Shown here: in pieces, positions 9,538-18,678 of the stretch
Position numbering within the stretch: position 1 is the first letter of the stretch
Layout of the letters: every line of letters starts with the position of its first letter
DNA from: Solirubrobacter deserti
Lineage (GTDB): Bacteria; Actinomycetota; Thermoleophilia; Solirubrobacterales; Solirubrobacteraceae
Length of the DNA stretch: 64,000 nt
Direction: 5' to 3'
Assembly (NCBI RefSeq): GCF_027587175.1
Contig: NZ_JAPCID010000014.1
Location: forward strand, 1-64,000
Program-made: the position numbers and the translations under genes
The notes under the pieces: model-generated
The model's database searches: none
What the model was told of the DNA's origin: nothing
Seen by the model: the letters and a program-made list of their open reading frames with translations, nothing else

Positions 9538-10637
9538 TGGTTCGGGCTCCTCTCGGCCGGCAGCTGGCTGCCGGCGGCGTCGGCGTGCATCGACGGCGGG
9601 TTGTCGTCCTCTTCCTCGCCCACGACGTAGAGGTTGAGCTCGTAGCGCTCCTCACGGTCGTGGACGTCGCGGAAGATCCGCTTGACCTCCTTGGAGGCCT
9701 TGTGCTTGTGCAACAGCGCCCCCGCCGGCGTGACCTTGCCGCGCTGCAGCGCGCGCAGGATCACGGGCAGCGAGGTCACGAGCTCGGGCACCGCGCGCGG
9801 GTGGAACTTGCCGCCGTAGGAGTCCGGCAGCAGGTCCGCCTCGTGCAGCAGGCCGTTCTTCTCGATGTTCTTGACGAACGCGTGCTCGTGGCGGTAGCCG
9901 TTGTTGCGGTCCTCGATGCCGTGGTCGGCGCTCGCGATCCGCCGCAGCCGCATGATCTGGGACATCGGCGCGACGCCCTTCGGGCACGCCTCGATGCAGT
10001 TGAAGCAGTGCGTGCAGTCGTAGATGCCGTGCGGGTCCTCGGCGAGGTCGCGCAGGCGCTCCTCGTGCTGGCCGTCGCGCGGATCGCCGACGAAGCGGTA
10101 CGCCTTGGCCAGCGCCGCGGGGCCGATGAACAGCGGGTCGACCTCCATCGACAGGCAGTCCGACACGCACGCGCCGCACTGGATGCAGGCCATCGTCTGC
10201 GTGATGTCGATCATCGACTCCGGCGCGACGATGTACTCGCGCTCGGGCGGGTCCCCGTCGGGCAGCAGCCACGGCGTGACGCGCCGCATCTTCTTCCAGT
10301 GCACAGCGTCCATGTCGACGATCAGGTCCTTGAGGACCGGCATGTTGCCCATCGGCTCCACGACGATCACGCCGTCGGGCGCGTCCTCACAGGCCTTGTC
10401 GAGGTGCATGTGGCACGCGAGGTTCGGCTTGCCGTTGATGCGTACACCGCACGAGCCGCAGATCGCGGCGCGGCATGAACACCGGATGCCGATCGACCCG
10501 TCCTGGCGGTCCTTGGCCTGCAGGATGCCGTCGAGCACCGAGCGGTGCCCGTCCAGGTCGATCTCGAAGTCGTCCCAGTGGGCCGCCTCGCCCGATTCGG
10601 GCGAGTACCGGCGGATACGAAGCGTGTACTCAGGCAC
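9534..10637 (-). CDS. sdhB: Succinate dehydrogenase iron-sulfur subunit
   Basis: The 367-residue iron-sulfur subunit transfers electrons from the flavoprotein. The plant-type [2Fe-2S] motif CSCRAAICGSCG...LAC lies near residues 53-75. Two ferredoxin-like cluster motifs follow: CIQCGACVSDC and CTHCFNCIEACPKGV. At 367 residues it is over 100 longer than classical SdhB; the extra length is a C-terminal extension after the last cluster, ending in an acidic tail. The GTG at 10637 is chosen because it overlaps the sdhA stop by one base and gives the normal N-terminus (PEYTLRIRRY). Confidence 0.93.
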   Translation of the reverse strand: MPEYTLRIRRYSPESGEAAHWDDFEIDLDGHRSVLDGILQAKDRQDGSIGIRCSCRAAICGSCGVRINGKPNLACHMHLDKACEDAPDGVIVVEPMGNMPVLKDLIVDMDAVHWKKMRRVTPWLLPDGDPPEREYIVAPESMIDITQTMACIQCGACVSDCLSMEVDPLFIGPAALAKAYRFVGDPRDGQHEERLRDLAEDPHGIYDCTHCFNCIEACPKGVAPMSQIMRLRRIASADHGIEDRNNGYRHEHAFVKNIEKNGLLHEADLLPDSYGGKFHPRAVPELVTSLPVILRALQRGKVTPAGALLHKHKASKEVKRIFRDVHDREERYELNLYVVGEEEDDNPPSMHADAAGSQLPAERSPNQ

Positions 10638-12322
10638 TAGTAGGTCCTCTCCTGCGGTTCCCACTTCGTGATGGTGACGGGCGAGTAGCTGACCTTCGGC
10701 GCGTCGCCGCCGTTCATCGACAGGTCGATGTGCTTGAGCCACTCGTCGTCGTTGCGCTTGGGGAAGTCGGTGCGGAACTGCGCCCCGCGCGACTCCCTGC
10801 GCTCCAGCGCGCCGACGACGATGCACTCGGCCACATCCAGCATGTACCCGAGCTCGAGCGCTCCGAGCACGTCCTGGTTGAAGACCGTGCCGCGATCGTC
10901 GATGGTCGCGAAGCGGGCCTCGTCCTTGAGCCGGCGCACGACCTCGTGCGCCTCGGTGAGCCCCGCGTGGTCGCGGAACACGGCGACCTTCTCGTTCATC
11001 ATCGTGCCGAGCTCGTCGCGGATCTCCGACACCCGCCGTCCGCCCGAGCGGTTCATCAGGTCCGCGATCTCGCGCTCCTGGTCGCGCACCTGGGCGCGGG
11101 AGGCGGTGATCGCGGGCATGCCGGCCGCGCGCGCCGCGGCGTGCTCGCCCGAGCGGCGGCCGAAGATCAACGTGTCCAGCAGCGAGTTCGCGCCCAGGCG
11201 GTTGCCGCCGTGCACGGACACGCACGCGACCTCTCCCGCCGCGTAGAGCCCCGGGATCGACGTCGCGCCGTTGATGTCGGCCTTGACGCCGCCCATGATG
11301 TAGTGGCAGCCGGGGCGGATGCGGATCGGCTCGCGGGTGATGTCCACGCCCGCGAAGTCGCGCCCGATGTTGACGATCTCGCGCAGCGCCTCGAGCGTGC
11401 GCTTGCGCGGCACCTTCGTGATGTCCAGCGCGACCGTGCCGTCGGGGAAGCCGCGGCCCTCGTTGATCTCGGTCTGCTCGGCGCGGCTCACCACGTCACG
11501 CGAGGCGAGCTCCATCTTGTTGGGCGCGTACTTCTCCATGAAGCGCTCGCCCTCGGCGTTGTAGAGGTGCGCGCCCTCGCCGCGGGCGCCCTCCGTGATC
11601 AGGATCCCGTTCCCCTGCAGCGTCGTGGGGTGGTACTGGATCATCTCCATGTCCATCAGCGGTGCGCCGATCCGGTACGCCTGCGCGATCCCGTCGCCCG
11701 TGCAGATGAGGGCGTTGGTGGTCGGCTTGAAGCACTGGCCGGCGCCGCCGGAGGCGAGGATCGTGGACTTGGCGGTGAACAGCTCCATCGCGCCGTCACG
11801 GATGTTGCGGGCGATCGCGCCGACGCAGTTGCCCTCGTCGTCCTGCGCGAGGCCGGTGATGAACCACTCCTCGTAGCGGTCGATCTGCTCGTGGTGTTTC
11901 ATCAGCTGCTCGTAGAGCACGTGCAGCAACGCCTGACCGGTGATGTCGGCGATGTAGTAGGTACGGGCGGCGGAGGCGCCGCCGAAGGCGCGAGTGCCGA
12001 GCTTGCCCTCGGCGCTGCGGTGGAACGTGACGCCCGCGTGCTCGAGCCAGAGCACCTCGTTCGGGGCCTCACGACACATGATCTCGATCGCGTCCTGGTC
12101 ACCGAGGTAGTCCGACCCCTTGACGGTGTCGAACGCGTGCGATTCCCAGGAGTCGTCAGGGTTCAAGGCTGCGTTGATGCCGCCGGCGGCGGCGTTCGAA
12201 TGCGACCTGACGGGGTGGACCTTGGACATGATCGCCACCGTCGCGCCCGCGCGAGCAGCTGCGAGAGCGGCCCTCTGGCCGGCCAAACCGGCACCGATGA
12301 TCAACACGTCATGGACGGGCAT
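10637..12322 (-). CDS. sdhA: Succinate dehydrogenase/fumarate reductase flavoprotein subunit
   Basis: The 561-residue catalytic subunit oxidises succinate to fumarate in the TCA cycle. It shows the FAD-binding [10 protein letters not shown] (residues 10-19), the covalent-flavin histidine region [13 protein letters not shown] (His41), QYHPTTL in the capping domain and [23 protein letters not shown] near the C-terminal FAD-binding part. It is first in an sdhA-sdhB-sdhE-like operon. A -10-like TAGGGT lies 6 bases before the ATG, suggesting a leaderless mRNA. Confidence 0.96.
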   Translation of the reverse strand: MPVHDVLIIGAGLAGQRAALAAARAGATVAIMSKVHPVRSHSNAAAGGINAALNPDDSWESHAFDTVKGSDYLGDQDAIEIMCREAPNEVLWLEHAGVTFHRSAEGKLGTRAFGGASAARTYYIADITGQALLHVLYEQLMKHHEQIDRYEEWFITGLAQDDEGNCVGAIARNIRDGAMELFTAKSTILASGGAGQCFKPTTNALICTGDGIAQAYRIGAPLMDMEMIQYHPTTLQGNGILITEGARGEGAHLYNAEGERFMEKYAPNKMELASRDVVSRAEQTEINEGRGFPDGTVALDITKVPRKRTLEALREIVNIGRDFAGVDITREPIRIRPGCHYIMGGVKADINGATSIPGLYAAGEVACVSVHGGNRLGANSLLDTLIFGRRSGEHAAARAAGMPAITASRAQVRDQEREIADLMNRSGGRRVSEIRDELGTMMNEKVAVFRDHAGLTEAHEVVRRLKDEARFATIDDRGTVFNQDVLGALELGYMLDVAECIVVGALERRESRGAQFRTDFPKRNDDEWLKHIDLSMNGGDAPKVSYSPVTITKWEPQERTY

Positions 12323-12328
12323 GGCCGC

Positions 12329-12334
12329 ACCCTA
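12329..12334 (-). promoter_or_regulatory. TAnnnT -10-like element for sdhA (leaderless)
   Basis: TAGGGT on the minus strand lies 6 bases upstream of the sdhA ATG, with no Shine-Dalgarno. Confidence 0.5.
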
Positions 12335-12363
12335 CTGGGCGAGGCGGGCGAATGTGACGCTCG

Positions 12364-13530
12364 CTACGAGGGCGCGAGGCGGGCTTGTAGCGCCCGTGAC
12401 ACTTGGTCCAGCGTCACGACGCCACGTAAGCGGCCGTCGGCGTCCACTGCCATCAGTGCGCCGAGGCGGCGCAACGGCTCGGACGTGATCAAGGACTCCA
12501 GCGGCGTGTCCGTGCGCACCTGCGCGGAGTCGGCGACGTGCGCGCGGACGGGCACGGCGCCGTCCTCGTGCAGCGCGGCGTGCTCGACCGCGGCGCGGTG
12601 CGCGAGGCCGACGAACGTGCCGTCGCTCTCCACGACGGCGAACCACGGCCAGCCCTGGTAGCGCAGGAAGAACTCGTCGTAGGCCCGCTCGGTCGGCGTC
12701 TCGGCCGGGATCGTCACGGGCTCTGAGTCCATGATGTCGCCGGCGGTGATGCCCTCCAGGCGCGTGATGAAGGTCGACTGCGCGACCGCGGCGCGCGCCG
12801 CGCTGCCGAGCATCCAGCCGAGGATGATGTACCAGAGGCCGCTGAACGACCCGTCTGCATCGCCGCGCGCGTCGATCAGCAGGAAGACGCCGTAGCCGAT
12901 CATCAGCGCGGCGAACGCCTGCCCGACCCAGCCGGAGATCTTGGTCGCCGTGTGGCGGTTGCCGGTGGCCTTCCACACCGCCGCGCGCGCGATCCGCCCG
13001 CCGTCGAGCGGGAACGCGGGAATCATGTTGAGCACGAACAGCAGCGCGTTGGCGAGCGCGGTGAACGCGAGCGTGACCTCCAGCAGCGTGCCCGCACCCG
13101 TGCCGAACGTCGCCGCGTCGGCGAAGCGGTCGCCGGTGAGCGCCATCGCCGCCGCGCCGAACAGCAGCGTCAGCAGCAGCGTCACCGCGGGCCCGGCCGC
13201 CGCGACGCGGAACTCCTCGCCGGGCGTCTCGGAGTCGCGGTCGGCGCGCATGAAGCCGCCGAAGAAGAACAGGTCGATGCCGCCGACCCCGATGCCTTCA
13301 CGGCGCGCCGCCAGCGCGTGGCCGAGCTCGTGCAGCACGATCGAGCCGAAGAACAGGAACGCGGACACGACCACGGCCAGGAAGCCCTGGCCCTCGCCGG
13401 TCACCGCCCGGTCGAACGGTTCACGCAGCCACAGGATCCAGACGAACAGGACAAGGAACCACGAGTAGTGGACCCCGACCCGGAAACCGAAGAGCTTGAA
13501 CAGCTGGACTGAGGCGCCACCGCCGAACAC
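12364..13530 (-). CDS. Site-2 protease family (M50) membrane metalloprotease with CBS domains
   Basis: An intramembrane zinc protease of the S2P/M50 family. With a GTG start at 13530 it is 388 residues and has several transmembrane helices. HELGH (His67, Glu68, His71) forms the active site, and NMIPAFPLDGGRI supplies the third ligand. A C-terminal CBS pair (~residues 250-380, starting near ITAGDIMDSEPVTIP) is typical of the M50 subgroup with regulatory CBS domains. Substrates are unknown; the family often cleaves anti-sigma factors. The start is uncertain because longer frames would run into the divergent mdh gene. Confidence 0.85.
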   Translation of the reverse strand: MFGGGASVQLFKLFGFRVGVHYSWFLVLFVWILWLREPFDRAVTGEGQGFLAVVVSAFLFFGSIVLHELGHALAARREGIGVGGIDLFFFGGFMRADRDSETPGEEFRVAAAGPAVTLLLTLLFGAAAMALTGDRFADAATFGTGAGTLLEVTLAFTALANALLFVLNMIPAFPLDGGRIARAAVWKATGNRHTATKISGWVGQAFAALMIGYGVFLLIDARGDADGSFSGLWYIILGWMLGSAARAAVAQSTFITRLEGITAGDIMDSEPVTIPAETPTERAYDEFFLRYQGWPWFAVVESDGTFVGLAHRAAVEHAALHEDGAVPVRAHVADSAQVRTDTPLESLITSEPLRRLGALMAVDADGRLRGVVTLDQVSRALQARLAPS

Positions 13531-13546
13531 GTGTGACGAATGGTGA

Positions 13547-14566
<1,020 letters not shown>

Positions 14567-14580
14567 CTGTGAGTTGAACT

Positions 14581-14603
14581 GAGTCCCCGCACCGCGGGGA
14601 CTC
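14581..14603. terminator. Bidirectional terminator between mdh and the winged-helix gene
   Basis: GAGTCCCCGC (14581-14590) pairs with GCGGGGACTC (14594-14603) around a 3-base loop. The 10-bp perfect stem lies between convergent genes and is followed by ACTCACTCCT on the plus strand. Confidence 0.7.
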
Positions 14604-14605
14604 AC

Positions 14606-15031
14606 TCACTCCTCCGCGGCGCTCTGGCGCAGATGCCAGCCGCGGCCGGACTTGGTGACCTTGCCCTCCTCGGCGAGGCCGGGCATCACGCGGTACAGGT
14701 AGTTCTGCTGGATCCCCATCGCCTCGGCGAGCTCGGGGATGGTGATCCCGGGGCGTTCCTTGACCAGGTCCAGCGCCTGCGCGGCGCGCGTGCCGCCGCC
14801 CTTGGGGCGGCCGCGGCGACCGCCGCTGGAGGACCCGCCGGAGCCGCGCCGCGTGCGGCGCGCCGGGGCCGAACTGCTCGCCGCCGCGGGACGTGCCGGA
14901 GCGGTCCCGTTGCCGATGCCGCTGAGGGCGCTGTCGGCCGCCTGGAGCAGCTCGTACTCCTCGACGTAGGGCTTGAGCTCCTTCAGGCGCGCCTGGATCT
15001 CTTTGCGCTTCTCGTCGAGAAAGTCCGCCAT
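14606..15031 (-). CDS. Winged-helix DNA-binding protein with AT-hook-like linker
   Basis: A 141-residue protein in three parts. Residues 1-40 form an acidic/basic coiled-coil (MADFLDEKRKEIQARLKELK). Residues ~45-80 are a flexible Ala/Ser/Gly linker with a GRRGRPKGGG AT-hook-like core. The C-terminal winged helix-turn-helix covers ~80-135 (ITIPELAEAMGIQQNYLYRV). It probably binds DNA as a dimer and may act as a nucleoid-type protein or a specific regulator; its target is unknown. Confidence 0.7.
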   Translation of the reverse strand: MADFLDEKRKEIQARLKELKPYVEEYELLQAADSALSGIGNGTAPARPAAASSSAPARRTRRGSGGSSSGGRRGRPKGGGTRAAQALDLVKERPGITIPELAEAMGIQQNYLYRVMPGLAEEGKVTKSGRGWHLRQSAAEE

Positions 15032-15090
15032 CTCAGTGTGACTCCGGGCAATGGGTTAACTGGGTACCCGGAACGGTAGACCATGCAGGG

Positions 15091-15111
15091 AAAAACGGCG
15101 CACGCGCCGTT
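15091..15111 (-). terminator. Rho-independent terminator of the SDR-SRPBCC operon
   Basis: Read on the minus strand, AACGGCGC pairs with GCGCCGTT (15094-15111) and is followed by a run of T (AAAAA at 15091-15095 on the plus strand). It begins 6 bases after the stop of the SRPBCC gene. Confidence 0.75.
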
Positions 15112-15116
15112 GCCGG

Positions 15117-15560
15117 TCAGTGTTCTAGTAGTGCTTTGAGTTGCTCAAGTGAGCGCTTGGCCTCACGTTCAGGCACACCTCCCACCACCACACGGGAAGC
15201 GGCCGCGCCGAGGATTCCACCCGGGGCCTTGAACTCGTTCTCGTACTCGAAATGGGTGCCTTCACCCTTTGCGGTGAGGCGGTAGGCCGTGCGCGCGTAG
15301 GAGCCGGCGGGGCCCCGCCCCTCCCACGTCGCGCGGTGCGGGCGGTCGGCTTCGGTGAGCGTCCAGTGCACCTTGAAGTTGGCGTGTCGCAGGCACAGCG
15401 TCTGGTCCATCTCGTAGCCCATCCTCGGTTCACCGGAATCCGCTCGATTGACCTTGCGGTGAATCGTCACCCACTCGTGCAACCGGTCTGGATCCAGCAT
15501 CACCTCGTACACCTGCTCCGGGGGTGCATCGATGTCGATCTTCGCGCGCACCAGGGTCAT
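15117..15560 (-). CDS. SRPBCC (START-like) family protein
   Basis: A 147-residue single-domain protein of the polyketide cyclase/START-like fold. It starts TLVRAKIDIDAPPEQVYEVMLDPDRLHEW, the standard opening strand and helix, and carries a hydrophobic-pocket pattern (WTLTEADRPHRATWEGRGP, GTHFEYENEF). Ligand unknown. Its ATG overlaps the stop of the upstream SDR gene (ATGA), so the two are co-translated and may act on the same lipid-like compound (inference). Confidence 0.8.
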   Translation of the reverse strand: MTLVRAKIDIDAPPEQVYEVMLDPDRLHEWVTIHRKVNRADSGEPRMGYEMDQTLCLRHANFKVHWTLTEADRPHRATWEGRGPAGSYARTAYRLTAKGEGTHFEYENEFKAPGGILGAAASRVVVGGVPEREAKRSLEQLKALLEH

Positions 15561-16480
15561 CGCACTTGCACCTCCATGTCGCGCAGCGCGCGCTCCACCG
15601 CCGGTTCGAAGCGGTGCAGCCGCACCCCGAACGCGGCGGCGGCGCCGTCGTCACGAGGGAGCAGGTCGTGTTCGAGTGATTCCATCAACGGTTCGATCAG
15701 TCCCGGGTCCTCACCGGCCACCGCGGCGGCCACCACGGACGCGACCGGTGTGAGATTGAACCCCAACGACACGGCGGGACGGTCGATCATCATGACGTCA
15801 GCGATACGGCGCAGCATGTCCGCGTAGCTCATCGCGTCCGGACCGCCCACGTCCCAGGCCCGGCCCGCGTGCCGCGCCGACAGCGCCGCGCCCGCGGCGA
15901 GGAACTCGAGCACGTCGCGGCCGTCGATCGGCTGCGTGCGGTTCGTGCTCCACGCCGGCAGCGCGAGCACCGGCAGTCGCTCCAGCAGCCGCACGAGGAA
16001 GACGAACGAGCGCGAACGGGCGCCGACGACGAGCGAGGCGCGCAGCGCCACCGACTCCGGCACGGCGTCCAGCAGCGCCTGCTCGACCGCCAGCCGCGAC
16101 GCGAGATGGCGCGAGATGGAGCCGTCGTGCGGCACCAGCCCGCCGAGGTAGACGATCCGGCGCACGCCGGCGTCCGCGGCGGTCCTCGCGAACGCCTCGG
16201 CCTGGCGGCGCTCGATGTCCACGAAGGCGCCCGGAGCGCCCTCCATCGAGTGGATCAGGTAGTAGGCGACCTCGACGCCGTCGAGCGCGCGCTCGAGTCC
16301 TTCGCCGGTGGTCGCGTCCCCGAGCACGAGCTCGTCGAGCTCGACGCCCGCCGCGCGGACGCGCTCCGCCGACCGCGCGAAGCCGCGCACGCTGTGCCCG
16401 TCGCGGACGAGGCGCGGCACGAGTGCCGCGCCGACGTAGCCCGACACGCCGGTTACCAAGGTCTGCAAGCCGCCGCCCAT
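15557..16480 (-). CDS. NAD(P)-binding SDR / NmrA-type epimerase family protein
   Basis: A 307-residue extended SDR-like protein. The Rossmann motif TGVSGYVGAALVPRLV lies near the N-terminus, and YYLIHSMEG plus RIVYLGGLVP are typical of the atypical SDR/COG0702-type family. The substrate is unknown. The ATG at 16480 was chosen over a longer frame because it gives the conserved start right before the Rossmann strand and has a GGAGAG ribosome-binding site upstream. The gene is co-operonic with the SRPBCC protein. Confidence 0.8.
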   Translation of the reverse strand: MGGGLQTLVTGVSGYVGAALVPRLVRDGHSVRGFARSAERVRAAGVELDELVLGDATTGEGLERALDGVEVAYYLIHSMEGAPGAFVDIERRQAEAFARTAADAGVRRIVYLGGLVPHDGSISRHLASRLAVEQALLDAVPESVALRASLVVGARSRSFVFLVRLLERLPVLALPAWSTNRTQPIDGRDVLEFLAAGAALSARHAGRAWDVGGPDAMSYADMLRRIADVMMIDRPAVSLGFNLTPVASVVAAAVAGEDPGLIEPLMESLEHDLLPRDDGAAAAFGVRLHRFEPAVERALRDMEVQVR

Positions 16481-16517
16481 GCTCTCCAGCGTGACAGGCG
16501 CCAAAACACCCGGAGAT

Positions 16518-16537
16518 TGCGGGGTCCCCACCCCGCA
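16518..16537. repeat. 20-bp inverted repeat in the 16481-16698 intergenic region
   Basis: TGCGGGGT-CCCC-ACCCCGCA is a perfect 8-bp palindrome arm pair with a 4-base spacer. A second related pair (ACCCCG at 16561-16566, CGGGGT at 16573-16578) and a third TTTTGCGGGA copy follow. They lie in the 218-base divergent gap and could be operators or hairpins. Confidence 0.5.
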
Positions 16538-16698
16538 CAACGGGAGGAAAAGCGGCGTTTACCCCGTATTTGCGGGGTTTTCACGGAATCCCTGCGTTTT
16601 GCGGGAGGCGCGGCTGGGAAGCCCTTGAAGGCCCCGGGTGGCTCCGCTTTGATCGCCCTCGTCCTGTTGCGGAGTCGTAAACGAGGGAGTCCTTCCGG

Positions 16699-16944
16699 GT
16701 GTCAGTAGTTGCAGCGCCACAGCGTGCCAAGCGGTCCAAGAAGGTCACGTGCGAAGACTGCTTCTTCGCCCGCAACGGCCTCTGCGCGCTGAACCTCGAC
16801 GAGGCCTGCCCGACGTACCGGCCCGACCACCCCGACGGGCTGCGGCCGCCGAGCCAGATGCGGTTCGTGTTCCGCCAGGAGCGCCGCCGCCAGGTCGGCT
16901 GGGCGTTCCCGGACGCCCAGGAACAGGCGCGGCTGCACGGCTAG
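16699..16944 (+). CDS. Small four-cysteine protein, probable zinc ribbon
   Basis: An 81-residue protein with four Cys in the spacing of a small metal-binding motif: CEDC, GLC and EACPTYRP (residues ~18-40). A basic C-terminal tail follows (RQERRRQVGWAF). GTG start at 16699 with a GAGGGA ribosome-binding site 10 bases upstream. I do not know its function; DNA- or RNA-binding is plausible. Its TAG stop overlaps a -10-like TAGACT (16942-16947) that would serve the antiporter operon downstream. Confidence 0.65.
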   Translation: MSVVAAPQRAKRSKKVTCEDCFFARNGLCALNLDEACPTYRPDHPDGLRPPSQMRFVFRQERRRQVGWAFPDAQEQARLHG

Positions 16945-16947
16945 ACT
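16942..16947 (+). promoter_or_regulatory. TAnnnT -10-like element for the antiporter operon
   Basis: TAGACT overlaps the stop codon of the preceding gene. With the usual 6-8 base spacing the transcript would begin near 16954-16955, exactly at the structured leader described next. Confidence 0.45.
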
Positions 16948-16954
16948 TCACGGC

Positions 16955-17009
16955 GGTGTGCCGGGAAGCCTGGTCGGCGATTTCGTCGCCGACCCCTGAG
17001 GTTTTCCCG
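16955..17009 (+). promoter_or_regulatory. Structured 5' leader of the Na+/H+ antiporter operon, candidate riboswitch (nhaA-I-like)
   Basis: The leader folds into nested helices. GGTCGGCGA (16972-16980) pairs with TCGCCGACC (16986-16994), a perfect 9-bp stem. CCT (16969-16971) can pair with AGG (16999-17001). CGGGAA (16962-16967) pairs with TTCCCG (17004-17009), whose last base is the G of the GTG start codon. So the outer helix buries the start. Position and gene context (ArsB/NhaD permease, CBS, NhaA) match the cation-sensing nhaA-type riboswitches. The family assignment is from memory and untested. Confidence 0.55.
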
Positions 17010-18253
17010 TGGCCTTCGCCATCGCCGTCTTCGTCCTCGCCCTCGCGCTCATCGCGTCCGAGCGCGTCGACCGCACCAAGATCGCCCTGCTGGGCGCGAC
17101 GCTCGTCGTCCTCGCCGGCACGCTCGACCAGGAGCAGGCGATCGAGGCGGTCGACTTCAACACGATCGGTCTGCTCGTCGGGATGATGATCATGGTCCGG
17201 GTCACCGAGACCACGGGCGTCTACACGTGGCTGGCGATCCGCGCCGGCCAGCTCTCGAAGGGCCGGCCGCTGGCCGTCGTGCTTGCGCTGGCGATCACCA
17301 CGGCCGTCCTGTCGGCGTTCCTGGACAACGTCACGACGATCCTGCTCGTCGTCCCGATCACGTTTCTACTCGCCGATGCGCTCGACGTAGATCCCATCCC
17401 GCTGATCGTGATCGAGATCGTGGCGTCGAACATCGGCGGCACCGCGACGTTGATCGGCGACCCGCCCAACATCCTCATCGCGGGCCACACCGGGCTCTCG
17501 TTCGGTGCCTTCATCGCCAACCTCGCGCCGATCGTGATCGTCACCCTCGCCGTGATCATCCCTGGGCTGTACTTGGCCTTTCGCTCCCGGCTGCAGATCG
17601 CGCCCGAAGCGCGGAAGCGTGTCATGGCGCTCGACGCCGCCAAGTCGATCGAGGACGCCGGCGAGGCCAAGCGCACGGTCCCGATCCTTGTGCTGACGAT
17701 CCTCGTCTTCTTCATCCACAAGCCGCTGCATCTCGAGCCGGCCACCGTCGCGCTCGCCGGCGCCGCGGTCACCCTGCTCATGAGCCGGCAGTCGCTCGCG
17801 GGCACGGTGTCGTCGATCGAATGGCTGACGTTGTTCTTCCTGATCGGCCTGTTCGTGATGGTCGGTGCGCTGGAGGAGACGGGCGCGCTCGAGGAGGTGG
17901 CGAACGGGATCGCGAACGTCACGGACGGCAACCGCACGGCCGAGCTGCTCGGGATCCTGTGGGTGTCCGCGGTCGGCTCGGGCCTGGTGGACAACATCCC
18001 GTTCACGGCGGCGATGATCCCCGTGGTCGACTCGCTCGCGGAGGACGACGCGTACTGGTGGGCGCTCGCGCTCGGCGCGTGCTTCGGCGGCAACGCGACG
18101 ATCGTCGCCGCGGCCTGCAACGTCGCCGCCTCCGGCATGGCGGCGCGGGCGGGCAACCCGATCGGCTTCGTCTTCTTCCTGCGCTGCGGGCTCCCGGTGA
18201 CCGTGGTGTCATTGATCCTGGCCACCGGCTACGTGATGCTGAGGTACGCATGA
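17009..18253 (+). CDS. ArsB/NhaD-family ion permease (probable Na+/H+ antiporter)
   Basis: A 414-residue polytopic membrane protein of the ion-transporter (ArsB/NhaD/SLC13) superfamily with about 10-12 helices. It shows the two inverted half-repeats with the unwound-helix motifs FLDNVTTILLVVPIT and LVDNIPFTAAMIPVV. NIGGTATLIGDPPNILIAG and CFGGNATIVAAACNVAA follow them. The genes downstream, a CBS-domain protein and NhaA, are coupled by overlaps, so Na+/H+ exchange is the best guess. The GTG start lies inside the outer helix of the structured leader. Confidence 0.85.
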   Translation: MAFAIAVFVLALALIASERVDRTKIALLGATLVVLAGTLDQEQAIEAVDFNTIGLLVGMMIMVRVTETTGVYTWLAIRAGQLSKGRPLAVVLALAITTAVLSAFLDNVTTILLVVPITFLLADALDVDPIPLIVIEIVASNIGGTATLIGDPPNILIAGHTGLSFGAFIANLAPIVIVTLAVIIPGLYLAFRSRLQIAPEARKRVMALDAAKSIEDAGEAKRTVPILVLTILVFFIHKPLHLEPATVALAGAAVTLLMSRQSLAGTVSSIEWLTLFFLIGLFVMVGALEETGALEEVANGIANVTDGNRTAELLGILWVSAVGSGLVDNIPFTAAMIPVVDSLAEDDAYWWALALGACFGGNATIVAAACNVAASGMAARAGNPIGFVFFLRCGLPVTVVSLILATGYVMLRYA

Positions 18254-18678
18254 CCCCTCCTGTGCTGCACGTCGACGACACCGTCGAGACCGCGGTGCGC
18301 ACGCTCGTCGAGAGCGAGCTGTCCGCGCTGCCCGTCCTCGACGAGCGTGAGCGCTTCGCGGGGGTGTTCGGCGAGCGCGAGTTCATGGAGGCGCTGTTCC
18401 CGGGTTACCTCGGCCAGCTCAAGAGCGCCGCATTCCTACGCCACTCGATCGACGACGCGCTCGAGAAGCGCGACACGTGCCGGACCGAGCGCGTGCGCGA
18501 TCACATGAACACCGAGCACGTCGAAGTCGGCCCCGACCACTCCGACCTGCAGGTGGCCGAGATCTTCCTTCACCACCGCGTGCTGATCGTCCCGGTGGTC
18601 GACGACGGCCGCGTGGTCGGACTGATCGCGCGGCGCGAGTTCTTCCGTGAGCTCGCGCAGAAGTTCCTGCGCTCGTGA
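18250..18678 (+). CDS. CBS-domain pair protein
   Basis: A 142-residue protein made of two CBS motifs: TVETAVRTLVESELSALPVLDE and DLQVAEIFLHHRVLIVPVVDDGRVVGLIARREFF. Such pairs bind adenosine nucleotides and regulate partner proteins. It is wedged between two antiporter genes with ATGA/GTGA overlaps on both sides. That suggests it senses cellular energy or nucleotides and modulates one or both transporters (inference). Confidence 0.85.
   Translation: MTPPVLHVDDTVETAVRTLVESELSALPVLDERERFAGVFGEREFMEALFPGYLGQLKSAAFLRHSIDDALEKRDTCRTERVRDHMNTEHVEVGPDHSDLQVAEIFLHHRVLIVPVVDDGRVVGLIARREFFRELAQKFLRS

Noticed and set aside
10475-12661. A 728-codon frame antisense to sdhA
   Set aside because: Low-complexity Val/Arg/Asp-rich translation; sdhA on the other strand has all family motifs.
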